Shown in pieces: positions 53,887 through 62,355 of a DNA stretch of 64,000 nt; position 1 is the first letter of the stretch; every line of letters starts with the position of its first letter. The stretch lies in NCBI GenBank assembly GCA_964595205.1, contig CAZQOQ010000037.1, positions 186,001 through 250,000 on the forward strand, given 5' to 3'. The DNA comes from JADKIH01 sp964595205 (GTDB lineage Bacteria > Bacteroidota > Bacteroidia > AKYH767-A > 2013-40CM-41-45). The notes under the pieces were generated by a model. It searched no databases. It was given only the letters and a program-made list of their open reading frames with translations, and was not told the DNA's origin. The translations under genes were made by a program, and so were the position numbers.

Positions 53887-54432
53887 TCAGGGGATCAGAT
53901 TCTTCCTTTTTGCCATTTCGACGGCCTGGGTACGCCTGCTGACATTTAATTTTGCATAGAGATTTTGGTTATGTGTTTTTACAGTGCTGATTGAAACATA
54001 AATTTTCTCGGCAATTTCCATATTGCTGTATCCCTGGGCCAAAAGGTTTAGAATCTCCAGTTCCCGATTGCTTATTTGCAGTTGCGAGATAAGATCACTG
54101 TTCAATATGAAATCTTTTTGCCGGCCGGGTCGGTTTCCGTTCAGTGAAACTGGTATTTCCTTTTCAATCACTACGGTTTTGATCATTGGCCGGGAGAGTT
54201 TTTGAGCGAACCAGATTCCGAGTGCTGTGAAAATAAAGGCAATAAATCCAACGTAAATTGCAAACGAATGGCTGAATAGGATGAAACGAAGTTCAAGCCA
54301 TCTTAAGAGGAAAAGGAGTAAGGCAAGGCAAATACTGTAAATGATTATGGATTGATACTTTCGCGGATGAGTTTTATTATGAGCCATTAAACAGGTTTTC
54401 ATGTTCTTGTTCTGCATAATATTATTAATCAT
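53887..54432 (-). CDS. LuxR-type regulator with two membrane helices
   Basis: Two hydrophobic segments (about 29-45 and 55-75) are followed by a linker and a LuxR helix-turn-helix at the C-terminus (ISNRELEILNLLAQGYSNMEIAEKIYVSISTVKTHNQNLYAKL). There is no receiver domain. Several Met codons lie near the start, so the exact first residue is open. It is probably a membrane-tethered regulator of neighbouring genes. Confidence 0.85.
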   Translation of the reverse strand: MINNIMQNKNMKTCLMAHNKTHPRKYQSIIIYSICLALLLFLLRWLELRFILFSHSFAIYVGFIAFIFTALGIWFAQKLSRPMIKTVVIEKEIPVSLNGNRPGRQKDFILNSDLISQLQISNRELEILNLLAQGYSNMEIAEKIYVSISTVKTHNQNLYAKLNVSRRTQAVEMAKRKNLIP

Positions 54433-54465
54433 CTGCCTTTATTTTCTATTGAAAAATATTTGCTG

Positions 54466-55002
54466 TCATACTTGTTTTTCTAAAATATTCTTCAATGTAG
54501 ATAAACTTGTGTTCATGTCCTTAGCAACTGATTTTTCCATCATTGGGATAAAAATGTTAAACGGATATTTCAATATTCCTTCATTACTCCAATACACATT
54601 AGTTTTATCTTCAGCCAATGCAACGGTTTCCATGATTACCCGAGCAGTAGCTTTAAGAGGCTTAACAAAGCGTATTTCTGTCTCGATCATTTTACCTTCA
54701 ATGATGTTTATGATTTCTTTTTCTCCGACACCGGCATCCTTATCGCCACTCCAGGAGTAGATATAGCCAACCGTGCCATCAGTCCCTTTAAATTCTCTCT
54801 TCCTGTCGGGCCCTGCCATTGCATGTTTATTGAATGTATCCTGATTTTTGAGGAGTCGTATGTAATCAAATACTTTGACAAGGGGTGCATGAATAATAAT
54901 TTCCTGTTTCACATAGTGTTTTTTTCTCATGAACAATGCAACTATCAGTAAGAGGATAATGAAACAGGCAATTACCTGCAGGATTGTAATTATTATATTC
55001 AT
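54466..55002 (-). CDS. Membrane-anchored SRPBCC protein
   Basis: One N-terminal helix (ITILQVIACFIILLLIVALFM) precedes a SRPBCC domain: KQEIIIHAPLVKVFDYIRLLKNQDTFNKHA, then GYIYSWSGDKDAGVGEKEI and a C-terminal helix EKSVAKDMNTSLSTL. It is a polyketide-cyclase-like ligand-binding domain held at the membrane. The ligand is unknown. Confidence 0.8.
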   Translation of the reverse strand: MNIIITILQVIACFIILLLIVALFMRKKHYVKQEIIIHAPLVKVFDYIRLLKNQDTFNKHAMAGPDRKREFKGTDGTVGYIYSWSGDKDAGVGEKEIINIIEGKMIETEIRFVKPLKATARVIMETVALAEDKTNVYWSNEGILKYPFNIFIPMMEKSVAKDMNTSLSTLKNILEKQV

Positions 55003-55092
55003 TAATAAGTATTAAACCGATTGCAAATTAAAATAATTAATCAAAATATTTTTCAAATTAACAAAGTTGTGCTTTTATTTCAGTTTTTGAGG

Positions 55093-55117
55093 TTTTGCTG
55101 ATTTTAAATCAGCAAAA
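55093..55117. repeat. 25-base perfect palindrome downstream of a GNAT gene
   Basis: TTTTGCTGATTT and AAATCAGCAAAA are exact inverted arms around one T. They lie between the GNAT stop and the SRPBCC start. The following bases to 55175 contain GAAGTC twice (AGAAGTCCCGGCGAGC and ACGAAGTCGCTAAGGCG), a GC-rich segment unlike its AT-rich surroundings. This may be a worn dispersed repeat or part of a terminator. A true terminator would need a longer T run than is present. Confidence 0.45.
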
Positions 55118-55178
55118 TCAGGACGGCTATAAACAATAGAAGTCCCGGCGAGCAGAACGAAGTCGCTAAGGCGATACT

Positions 55179-55661
55179 TTAATCAGAAAGTTTATAAATA
55201 ATTTCCTCTATTTCAGTCTGACGGGCATTGGCAAACCCCTTATCTTTTCCGATTCTCTTGAAGCCGCATTTTTCCAGGACTTTTTGCGAACCGTAATTGT
55301 CGTATGCTGTGCGTCCATATAACGGTCTGGTTTGCTCAATCATTAAAAATTTCGTCAGGGCATTTGTGGCTATTCCGCGGCCCCAATATTTTCTGTCAAT
55401 CCAATAAGTGATCTCTGCATCAGATTCAATAACATATTTGGCAATACTTCCTGCGATCTCGTTATTCGCTAATATCGTCCACATATTTATTGCCGGGTCT
55501 GATAAGTGTTTGGAATATTTCTCTATGTATGCTGCCTTATCGTTTGGGTCTTTGGATGTAAACGCTGCCAGATAATTGGCCTCTTTATCGAGCTGAAATT
55601 TGAAGAGAGTTTCCAGGTCTTCAATGACCGTTTTTATAAGTGTAATATTTTGAGTTGCCAT
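55179..55661 (-). CDS. GNAT-family N-acetyltransferase
   Basis: The pattern is that of the RimJ/RimL-like GNATs: TVIEDLETLFKFQLDKEA at the start, EIAGSIAKYVIE, EITYWIDRKYWGRGIATNAL (acetyl-CoA loop WGRGIA) and LEKCGFKRIGKDKGFA. The length of 160 residues is normal. The substrate may be a protein N-terminus or a small amine. Confidence 0.88.
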   Translation of the reverse strand: MATQNITLIKTVIEDLETLFKFQLDKEANYLAAFTSKDPNDKAAYIEKYSKHLSDPAINMWTILANNEIAGSIAKYVIESDAEITYWIDRKYWGRGIATNALTKFLMIEQTRPLYGRTAYDNYGSQKVLEKCGFKRIGKDKGFANARQTEIEEIIYKLSD

Positions 55662-55918
55662 GCTTTTGTGCTCCGGAATTACTTAAAGGCAGAGAAAATT
55701 CTTTTTGAGGGATATAATACATTTTGCTAAAATATTTTTTTGCATCAATGGGAAACAAAAAAGCTATCTCCGTGCTATTCGGTCCCGGAATTAATTTTTT
55801 GAATAATTTATTTTTTTTCATTTCTGCATTATAAATGTAAGGACAAAAATATCTTATTAATATTTTTTATATGCGTTGGTGACTATTTTAATTCATGAAA
55901 AAGCAGACGATTTGGGCA

Positions 55919-56413
55919 TCAGAGTGTTAATTGTCCTTTCCGGTAACCAAACCACGCAGCTGCAGCAAGCAGAATAGAAGATAACAGGCAAAATATTCCG
56001 ACCACCATTCCCTGAGAACTTCTCTCATAATATGTTTTTCCTTCCTTATCAATGTAACATAATGATTGATTAATGTTTTTCTTACTTTCTTTTTTTGAAT
56101 AGTAAATAGTTACCGTATCTCCGGGCTTGAGCTCGTCAATTGCACAGATCTTTGGTTTAAAATCCATAAAATCTTTTCCATTAAAAATTTCGAATGGAAG
56201 ATCATAAGAATCGATTTGAATATATTTGTATTTTTCATAGTCTCTCAACGGCCATTCCTTGTATTTTTTTTCCAGGAAGGTTATAGCCCCCGTTGAACTG
56301 ATAAGCTCGTTTTTATTTAGTGAATTTTTGTAGATAATACCTATGGAAATTGTGAAAATAATAATACATGCAAACAAAACAGATCGAAAGCTTCGTGTAT
56401 CAAAGTGCATCAA
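55919..56413 (-). CDS. Small two-helix membrane protein, DUF3592-like
   Basis: An N-terminal helix (VLFACIIIFTISIGIIY) and a C-terminal helix (GMVVGIFCLLSSILLAAAAWFGYR) enclose about 90 residues with DELKPGDTVTIYYSKK, a beta-rich stretch like the DUF3592 domain. The function is unknown. The gene stands alone. Confidence 0.55.
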   Translation of the reverse strand: MMHFDTRSFRSVLFACIIIFTISIGIIYKNSLNKNELISSTGAITFLEKKYKEWPLRDYEKYKYIQIDSYDLPFEIFNGKDFMDFKPKICAIDELKPGDTVTIYYSKKESKKNINQSLCYIDKEGKTYYERSSQGMVVGIFCLLSSILLAAAAWFGYRKGQLTL

Positions 56414-56516
56414 TGAGGGATCTTAAGCAAAATGCATTTTAATAATGCATGGTTGAATTATTAATATATAAATTTCTGGAGGTAATGTACTTTTAAATTG
56501 TAAAATTCAATGACAA

Positions 56517-56705
56517 TCACTTTACTTCAGCCCTTAAAATCATTTCCATCTTTTTCCCCTTGGCAAGTTCATCAACCAGTTTGTCCAGATACCTTGCCTG
56601 TCTGGTTAAAGGGTTTCTGATATCTTCAATTCGGTAGCCGTATATCACTCCCGTTATAAGATGGGCATTAGGGTTTAATTTTGCTTTTTTGAAGGATAAC
56701 TCAGT
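56517..56705 (-). pseudogene. 5'-truncated DUF2200 gene remnant
   Basis: On the minus strand the frame reads SFKKAKLNPNAHLITGVIYG followed by YRIEDIRNPLTRQARYLDKL and VDELAKGKKMEMILRAEVK before TGA. This matches the C-terminal half of the DUF2200 family (ITGVICGxRVExIEDPLMxxIRYLDKLxDELAKGK). The 59 readable residues end upstream at a TAA (56706-56708) and no start codon precedes them, so the first half of a protein normally of about 115 residues is gone. It lies just downstream of a DUF1801 gene. Confidence 0.75.
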
Positions 56706-56718
56706 TTAATTAATTTGA

Positions 56719-57201
56719 TCACTTTTTTGTCTTCCTGGGTTTTGAACTTTTTTTGAAAGCTTCTTCGTATTTCTCAATCCAGTCTTTCACGCTGATCTTT
56801 TTCATCAATTCACCAATGAGCTTATAGGGAATTTCATCCAATTTTTTAAAACGTACACAGCTTTTTCCCATATCGAGTTTTTGTTTGCTGTGTTTTGGAT
56901 ACTCTGCCTGGAACCATTTCAACAGTTTAGGATCAGCATAAATGCCCATGTGATAGAAGTTAATGGATCCTTTTTGCGAAGCAATGCCGGCAAAGGGTAG
57001 TGGCTCGCTTGGTTTGCAGTGGTATCCGGCGGGATAAATTTTGTGTGGAACTACATATCCCAGACCTCCATAACTTATTGCCGGTTCAAAGCCTTTTGGA
57101 AGATTTTTTACAATGACTTCATGTAGTTTGTTGAATGGAATTATTCTATCTGCAGGTAGATTGGTTAGAATTTCCTGTACTGTATTTCCTTCTGCTTTCA
57201 T
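56719..57201 (-). CDS. DUF1801 (YdhG-like) protein
   Basis: The protein of 160 residues has the DUF1801 pattern: EPAISYGGLGYVVPHKIYPAGYHC, PLPFAGIASQKGSINFYHMGIYAD and LDMGKSCVRFKKLDEIPYKLIGELMKKI. The C-terminus is a Lys-rich tail (KKSSKPRKTKK). The family is widespread; its biochemical role is unclear. A DUF2200 remnant follows directly. Confidence 0.85.
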   Translation of the reverse strand: MKAEGNTVQEILTNLPADRIIPFNKLHEVIVKNLPKGFEPAISYGGLGYVVPHKIYPAGYHCKPSEPLPFAGIASQKGSINFYHMGIYADPKLLKWFQAEYPKHSKQKLDMGKSCVRFKKLDEIPYKLIGELMKKISVKDWIEKYEEAFKKSSKPRKTKK

Positions 57202-57328
57202 GTTATTGATTTTACTGTTTTATAAGTGTCTGAAATATAAAAATAATAATTCATTGAACGAAAATACAATGTATTGCCTGATACAGACAGATTAAAATCG
57301 CCTCTATTAAATCAAATTATCCCGGTTT

Positions 57329-58393
57329 CTATTCGCACAAATACCAGTCATAGATCAATTGCACCTTATTGGGCTGTTTCATATTCCAGGCCGTTATTAC
57401 AACGATTAGATTTTCTTCCCGGTTAACGATTATATTTTGTCCTCCGGCACCTCTTGCTAAAAAGATATTTGTTTTTTTATCATTCTGCGAAACAGGATTG
57501 GACCACCAAAAATATCCATAATCATATTGTTTATATGCGCCATTCAATCCAACACCTGTTACGATCGATGAAGTTGCGGTCTGAATGTAATTTTCGGGAA
57601 CAACCTGCTGATTCTTCCATTTGCCATTTTGCAGATAGAGTTGTCCAATCTTTGCCATGTCTCTCGAAGTAAGTGAAATGAGCGCCAATCCATTATTTTG
57701 GGGTCCGTCATTACCCTGCCAGAACCAATAGTTTGCGATTTCCAAAGGCTTAAACAAATATTGGATGGCAAATGAATCTACCGGCATTTTGGATGCGTAT
57801 TGAATTATAGCCGAGATCAGTGTGGGTGCGGCATTGCTGTAGACAAATTTAGTTCCCGGTGCGGTATCCATTGGCATCTCAATAATTTTCTTAATCCAAT
57901 CACCTTTCTCGCTGATTATTTTTCGCCAGTTGTTTTCGGGATCTTCCCAGGCTCCTTCGTTCCATTTAAGACCGTGCCGTTGCGTGAGGAGATCGCTGAT
58001 TTTTATTTTTCGTTTCAGGCTGTCATCAAACTTGTATTGAGAAAAATAATTTTTAATGGGATCATTTTCACTTTTTATAAATTGCTGTTGTATTGCACAG
58101 CCAACTAATGTAGAAATGACACTTTTGGTAGCTGATTGCAATTGATGAAGTGAATCTTTCGTCCAGCCATTGTAGTAGTTTTCAAATACGACTTTGCCGT
58201 TTTTAATGATGAGTAAACTATGAACCTCTCCGAATTCATTTTTTGTAATGGCACTGTCAGCCGAAAGGGCTTTTCTAAAAAGTATTTCGTCAGAATATTT
58301 TTCCTGAAAATTAATTTGAGAGGTTACATTACCTGCCATGAAAAAGGAAGCGGCTATTAATAAATACCTAATCATTCTACTATCAATCTTCAA
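57329..58393 (-). CDS. Secreted serine hydrolase, class C beta-lactamase fold
   Basis: A signal peptide (LLIAASFFMAGNVTSQ) precedes a domain with SATK at 87-90 (the catalytic Ser and Lys), YSN in FVYSNAAPT and a C-terminal LARGAGGQNIIVNREENLIVVI in place of KTG. The length of 354 residues is normal for this group, which mostly acts as esterases or peptidases. It is not a proven beta-lactamase. Confidence 0.85.
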   Translation of the reverse strand: MKIDSRMIRYLLIAASFFMAGNVTSQINFQEKYSDEILFRKALSADSAITKNEFGEVHSLLIIKNGKVVFENYYNGWTKDSLHQLQSATKSVISTLVGCAIQQQFIKSENDPIKNYFSQYKFDDSLKRKIKISDLLTQRHGLKWNEGAWEDPENNWRKIISEKGDWIKKIIEMPMDTAPGTKFVYSNAAPTLISAIIQYASKMPVDSFAIQYLFKPLEIANYWFWQGNDGPQNNGLALISLTSRDMAKIGQLYLQNGKWKNQQVVPENYIQTATSSIVTGVGLNGAYKQYDYGYFWWSNPVSQNDKKTNIFLARGAGGQNIIVNREENLIVVITAWNMKQPNKVQLIYDWYLCE

Positions 58394-58559
58394 TTTGTAT
58401 AATTGCTTGGCAGATTCCGATTAATCATCGTCAAGTATTTTCCAAATTTTAAGTGGATTATTGCTTTCATATAAATTCAATAAGTTTCATATATGCGCTA
58501 ATTTAATCCGAAGTTATTAATATCCATGCATAGGGAATGAATTAAGAATATAGGTTTTG

Positions 58560-59132
58560 TTATCTCCCTTCTAACACATAATTCAGTTCAGATACACCAC
58601 AAGAGAATGAATGTGAATTCATCAGGTTTAGTTTTATTTTGTTTTTTATGCCCGTAAACAAGGGAATGCCCTGACCAAGAATGATCGGGTTAACGAATAA
58701 CCAGTATCCGTCAATCAGGTTCAATTGAATGAGTGAATGTGTCGCAGTCGGGCTTCCGAAAAGCAGAATGTCTTCACCCGGTTGTTGTTTTATTTCATTG
58801 ATTCTATCGGAAAGATTGTCGCAGATTATTTCCGTGTGTGCATCATTATTATCTTTCATGGTTTTCGATAAAACGACTTTCCTGACTTTTTTATACCACT
58901 TTGAATGTTCAATGTCATGCCTGGATGCTTGCGGATTATCGGCTGCTGTTGGCCAGTAGCTTTCCATCATCTGGTAAGTTACCCGTCCATATAACGCTGT
59001 ATCACCATTGCTTATTCGCTTAGCGACATGATCAAAAATTTCTTCATCAACTTTAATCCAGTCCATTTCACCATTCAGTCCTGCTACAAAACCATCCAGA
59101 GAAATGTGCATAAATGAAATTATTTTTCGCAT
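58560..59132 (-). CDS. Dihydrofolate-reductase-like (RibD C-terminal) protein
   Basis: The pattern is the DHFR/RibD_C fold of small reductases: ISFMHISLDGFVAGLNGEMDW, DTALYGRVTYQMMESYWP, KWYKKVRKVVLSKTM and GEDILLFGSPTATHSLIQLNLIDGYWLFVNPIILGQGIPLF. The length of 190 residues is normal. It is unlikely to be the essential FolA because the sequence is of the DeoR/YwjB-like side group. Confidence 0.85.
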   Translation of the reverse strand: MRKIISFMHISLDGFVAGLNGEMDWIKVDEEIFDHVAKRISNGDTALYGRVTYQMMESYWPTAADNPQASRHDIEHSKWYKKVRKVVLSKTMKDNNDAHTEIICDNLSDRINEIKQQPGEDILLFGSPTATHSLIQLNLIDGYWLFVNPIILGQGIPLFTGIKNKIKLNLMNSHSFSCGVSELNYVLEGR

Positions 59133-59169
59133 AGTATTATTTTCCTGGTTAAAATTAATGAATTATATT

Positions 59170-59601
59170 TCACTGCTTATTAGTCTTCTTAACACAGTCT
59201 CGTACAATGGACTCCAGTATTTCAATGTTTATATCTTTCAGCTTTTTGAATTTAATGCAATAGCCTGTTACACTGGCCTTACCTATTTTTTTTCCATAGG
59301 TTTGAGCTAAGTATTTTTTATCTTCAATACCTATAATATAAACAGAAATTCCTGATGTATTAGGACTTATACCAATTTGATAAAACTCCCTGCTTGTTCC
59401 ATCAGCATATTTAATTGTTTGAAATCCATATCCAATATTTGGATTAGTAACAGTTTTTCCTTTTTCATCTTTCCCGTCTAAGAACCATAATTTACATTTT
59501 GGTAAAACGTCAAGTATGCGTTTGTGCAGCGTTTCCATATCTGTACGTTTTGGTTCAGGTTGACTGGCGATAAATTCAATAATTTGATCTTCTGTATTCA
59601 T
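59170..59601 (-). CDS. DUF1801 (YdhG-like) protein
   Basis: The protein of 143 residues shows DMETLHKRILDVLPKCKLWFLDG, NIGYGFQTIKYADG, FYQIGISPNTSGISVYIIGIED and KASVTGYCIKFKKLKDINIEIL, the DUF1801 pattern. It is the second member of the family in the window (the first is at 56719) but not a close duplicate. The function is unknown. Confidence 0.83.
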   Translation of the reverse strand: MNTEDQIIEFIASQPEPKRTDMETLHKRILDVLPKCKLWFLDGKDEKGKTVTNPNIGYGFQTIKYADGTSREFYQIGISPNTSGISVYIIGIEDKKYLAQTYGKKIGKASVTGYCIKFKKLKDINIEILESIVRDCVKKTNKQ

Positions 59602-59703
59602 GTAATAATATTTGTTCCCCTTGTATCAATAGAAATCTTAAAAATTCAAAATTAAAAAACTTTTATGTTAGTGCGGGTTTGTTATGTTGATCCTTTTTTT
59701 TAT

Positions 59704-60471
59704 TTAATATCCCTTTTCCTTTAAAAGTTTTAGTGTGTATTCTAGTGCCTGGTTACTTGTCCAACTGAAATGACCGGGAATTACATACGCAGGTTTCGGA
59801 TATTTTTCCAATATATTTTTTATTGTCGTTGCCCATTCATTTAAATTTGCATCGGCAATATTACCAAGCCCGCTGTTTTCCGTGCTTTTGACAAGGCAGC
59901 CGCCATAAAGAATTCGAGCGTCGCCGCACCAGATAACAATATTGTCTTTTGTGTGTCCTTCGCCGGCATAATAAGTTTGAAAATGCTTTTTTCCAATGGT
60001 GAAGGTGGTATCTTTTGTGAAGTAAAATTCTGCCTGCTTTTCATTATGCTCTTTACACAAGTCAAAGGTTTGTTTTGACGAATATGTTTTAACACCCTTA
60101 CTTCTCAAATATTCAAGTCCCGCTGTCCGGTCATCATGAAAATGAGTTGCAATACACATAATAACTTTTTTGTTGTGTTTTTTGTCAATGCTGTCAAGCA
60201 ATGGTTGGAACTGTGTTGTATCCCAGGGTGTGTCAAACATTACCACGCCACTTTCAGTAATGCAATACATTCCGTTTGATGGAAAGGGATTGCCGTTAAT
60301 TGTTTTGTAAGTAGTGAAAATGTAGTAGTCGCCTGAGAGGTGAGAAATTTTCAAATCTTCTTTTGTAAATTTTGTGCTGGCTGTGTCCTGGTTAGCATAA
60401 ATAATTATTCCGCTTAATATTAAAGCTAGAAGCATTAAATGTCTGTGGATTGCCATCATTTTAAATTCCAT
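59704..60471 (-). CDS. Subclass B1 metallo-beta-lactamase
   Basis: All zinc ligands of subclass B1 are in place: His110, His112 and Asp114 in THFHDDRTAG, His173 in GEGHTKDN, Cys192 and Lys195 in YGGCLVKS, and His234 in IPGHFSW. The Asn of the substrate loop is in GLGNIADANL. A signal peptide (LMLLALILSGIIIYA) sends it to the periplasm. The length of 255 residues is that of the chryseobacterial/flavobacterial B1 enzymes, which hydrolyse penicillins, cephalosporins and carbapenems. No mobile element is beside it, so it looks chromosomal. Confidence 0.92.
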   Translation of the reverse strand: MEFKMMAIHRHLMLLALILSGIIIYANQDTASTKFTKEDLKISHLSGDYYIFTTYKTINGNPFPSNGMYCITESGVVMFDTPWDTTQFQPLLDSIDKKHNKKVIMCIATHFHDDRTAGLEYLRSKGVKTYSSKQTFDLCKEHNEKQAEFYFTKDTTFTIGKKHFQTYYAGEGHTKDNIVIWCGDARILYGGCLVKSTENSGLGNIADANLNEWATTIKNILEKYPKPAYVIPGHFSWTSNQALEYTLKLLKEKGY

Positions 60472-60512
60472 GACTTCATTTCTTTTCTTCTAAATAATAT
60501 GTAACCGGACTT

Positions 60513-60559
60513 AGCAGAGAAGGGCAGAGGTGCAGGTGCGACCACATCTCGTTTCTGCT
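60513..60559. repeat. GC-rich imperfect inverted repeat
   Basis: AGCAGAGAA at the left pairs imperfectly with TTTCTGCT at the right. Inner GAGGTG and CAC-ATCTC add partial pairing. It lies between the DUF3943 stop and the metallo-beta-lactamase start and is GC-richer than its neighbours. It may end the DUF3943 transcript or be the relic of a repeat. Confidence 0.35.
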
Positions 60560-60580
60560 ATATAGCTAAAATACAACAAT

Positions 60581-61360
60581 TCACCGGAAATTTAATCTCA
60601 GGGAGAAACTATAAAAGATATTTTGTCGGGCCGGGACAATAATTCCCGAAGTCGAAAAATTATTTCTGCAACGGTCGCCCTCTAGAAGATCAACAAACTG
60701 ATTTAACGGATCGATAACCCACAATGTCATGATCCCGGCCCATCGTTTGCCAAATAACCTGTCGTCGTTGGAACGGATGTTTTTCTTAAGCGCAAAAAAT
60801 CCTTCTCCCAGTAGTGAACCTGCGACTGGTGTAACGATGATGTCCTGCGTTGAAGGAACTTCTGCAAAAGCTTCAATGCCATACTCCCAGTAAAATGTCG
60901 ACATGCAGGTAGTATATAAAAACGACGGTAGCACCTTGTAACCCGCACCCCTGGCCCCCATATAATAGATCGCGCCGCAATATGGATGAAAAATGTAGTT
61001 GTAAACATAACCATCACCATCCCAGATAGGGCCGGATGACACATGTGTACCCCATTCATTTGTGAGTGACGTAAGATTGATCTCGTTCTTTCTCCAGGAA
61101 GTTGCTTCTTCCGGTAATGTGTATAAAAAACCAAATACGAAGAGACTTGCTCCAATACATACTGCCGTATTTTTCACCAGGCGATGATGGCAGATTCCAT
61201 TTTCACTGATTTGATAATTATTTATATCCGGATTTTTCCCACAATTCAATTTGTAAGTGGTGTCGACCGAGGTTATTTTAAGAAAGGCCATCGAATCTTC
61301 CTGCGCAACTACTGGCGTTGCGATCAGGATACAGGCCAGAAAAATATTAAAACGTATCAA
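60581..61360 (-). CDS. DUF3943 outer-envelope protein
   Basis: A signal peptide (FNIFLACILIATPVVAQ) is followed by the DUF3943 pattern: NEWGTHVSSGPIWDGDGYVYNYIFHPYCGAIYYMGARG, CMSTFYWEYGIEAFAEVPSTQDIIVTPVAGSLLGEGFF. The family is associated with the envelope; its exact job is unknown. The strand-rich body would suit a small outer-membrane protein. The gene is separated from the rplT terminator by about 170 bases. Confidence 0.8.
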   Translation of the reverse strand: MIRFNIFLACILIATPVVAQEDSMAFLKITSVDTTYKLNCGKNPDINNYQISENGICHHRLVKNTAVCIGASLFVFGFLYTLPEEATSWRKNEINLTSLTNEWGTHVSSGPIWDGDGYVYNYIFHPYCGAIYYMGARGAGYKVLPSFLYTTCMSTFYWEYGIEAFAEVPSTQDIIVTPVAGSLLGEGFFALKKNIRSNDDRLFGKRWAGIMTLWVIDPLNQFVDLLEGDRCRNNFSTSGIIVPARQNIFYSFSLRLNFR

Positions 61361-61530
61361 CTATTGATGATCTTTCATGCGCTCAATATTAAATCAACCA
61401 GGGAAAGATGTAAATGACCTGCATCAGTGAAAAGATACGATTCTCATCAAAGGCTTCAATGATTCACCATATTCCGGAGTCTGAATATTAAAAAACGATC
61501 CTGATCGATGGGAAATTTCAACAAGGGTAT

Positions 61531-61557
61531 AAAAAAAGGGAATCTTTCGATTCCCTT
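61531..61557 (-). terminator. Rho-independent terminator of the rplT operon
   Basis: Read on the minus strand, AAGGGAATC-GAAA-GATTCCCTT is a nine-bp stem with a GNRA-type tetraloop followed directly by five or more T. It lies 32 bases after the rplT stop. Confidence 0.92.
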
Positions 61558-61589
61558 CCATTGATTCACTAAAAACTATGGCGTAGTAT

Positions 61590-61934
61590 TTATTTGACTG
61601 AATCAACAACTGCTTTGAATGCTTCAGGATGGTTCATTGCAAGATCAGCAAGGGTCTTGCGATTCAATCCTAAATCCTTAGCATGTATTTTTCCCATTAA
61701 TTCTGAGTAACTCATGTCGTGCATACGGGCGGCAGCATTGATCCGCTGAATCCACAGGGCACGGAAGTTTCTTTTCTTTGTACGGCGATCACGGTAAGCA
61801 TAACCGAGACCTTTCTCAACCGTATTTTTTGCTACTGTTAAAACGTTTCCTCTCGCACCGAAATAACCTTTAGCGAGTTTGAACATTTTCTTTCTTCGTG
61901 CGCGCGAGGCGACGGCATTGACTGAACGAGGCAT
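61590..61934 (-). CDS. rplT: 50S ribosomal protein L20
   Basis: The 114-residue sequence begins PRSVNAVASRARRKKMFKLAKGYFGARGN and contains RTKKRNFRALWIQRINAAAR, typical of L20, which binds 23S rRNA early in 50S assembly and controls its own operon in other bacteria. It is the last gene of thrS-infC-rpmI-rplT. An unusually long leader of about 200 bases separates it from rpmI. Confidence 0.97.
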   Translation of the reverse strand: MPRSVNAVASRARRKKMFKLAKGYFGARGNVLTVAKNTVEKGLGYAYRDRRTKKRNFRALWIQRINAAARMHDMSYSELMGKIHAKDLGLNRKTLADLAMNHPEAFKAVVDSVK

Positions 61935-62079
61935 TGTTTTTCTATTTTTGGCTGAAGCGCCCGCAACGTGGCGGAACTTAATGGCTTTTTACCTGGTTAA
62001 CTGATTGTTTATTTGTTTTTCTGTTTTAATGTTGGCCTGCGTTTAAGCATTACCTATACTTTCTCTTTGGTCGTTTTTC

Positions 62080-62131
62080 GTTTTTATGTTTTATTGTTAA
62101 TGCTGAACAAAAAACATAAAAACAATAAAAC
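62080..62131 (-). promoter_or_regulatory. rplT leader with two mutually exclusive stems
   Basis: Between rpmI and rplT, bases 62080-62092 can pair with 62111-62123 (13 perfect base pairs, 18-base loop), or 62088-62098 with 62121-62131 (11 perfect base pairs, 22-base loop). The pairings share bases on both sides, so only one can form. Such alternative folding is a feature of attenuators and ribosomal-protein leaders. The stems are AT-rich, so chance is not excluded. Confidence 0.4.
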
Positions 62132-62141
62132 ATCAGAACGC

Positions 62142-62336
62142 TTAGATGACTAGCATCTTATCCACCCTGTATGTATCCGATTTCGACACGAGGGAAGCAT
62201 GGGTGAGATTACGCTTGCGTTTTGTCGTCTTCTTGGTAAGAATGTGACTTTTAAAAGCATTCTTTCTCTTGATCTTTCCGGTACCGGTTAACTTGAATCT
62301 CTTCTTTGCTCCGGAATGTGTTTTTGTTTTTGGCAT
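62142..62336 (-). CDS. rpmI: 50S ribosomal protein L35
   Basis: The 64-residue basic protein PKTKTHSGAKKRFKLTGTGK and IKRKNAFKSHILTKKTTKRK is the L35 family; it ends in VDKMLVI. It sits in the usual order after infC with a 19-base gap. Confidence 0.96.
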   Translation of the reverse strand: MPKTKTHSGAKKRFKLTGTGKIKRKNAFKSHILTKKTTKRKRNLTHASLVSKSDTYRVDKMLVI

Positions 62337-62355
62337 TGTCTGTTTTTTAAACTCT

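Noticed and set aside
55621..55821. 66-codon minus-strand frame starting MKKNKLFKKLI
   Set aside because: It overlaps the start of the GNAT gene, has no domain, and its composition (Lys/Tyr/Phe-rich AT sequence) fits chance.
57329..58393. Possible functional class C beta-lactamase
   Set aside because: The SxxK and YxN motifs are present but the third motif is not KTG, and the family is mostly esterases or peptidases. I call it a serine hydrolase only.
49330..60471. A minus-strand run of resistance-, VOC-, GNAT-, SRPBCC-, DUF1801- and DHFR-like genes resembling an integron cassette array
   Set aside because: I found no attC-like sites (GTTRRRY/RYYYAAC pairs) between the genes, no integrase, and spacing and operon overlaps vary. 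Several genes also have their own promoters. It is better read as ordinary chromosomal accessory genes.
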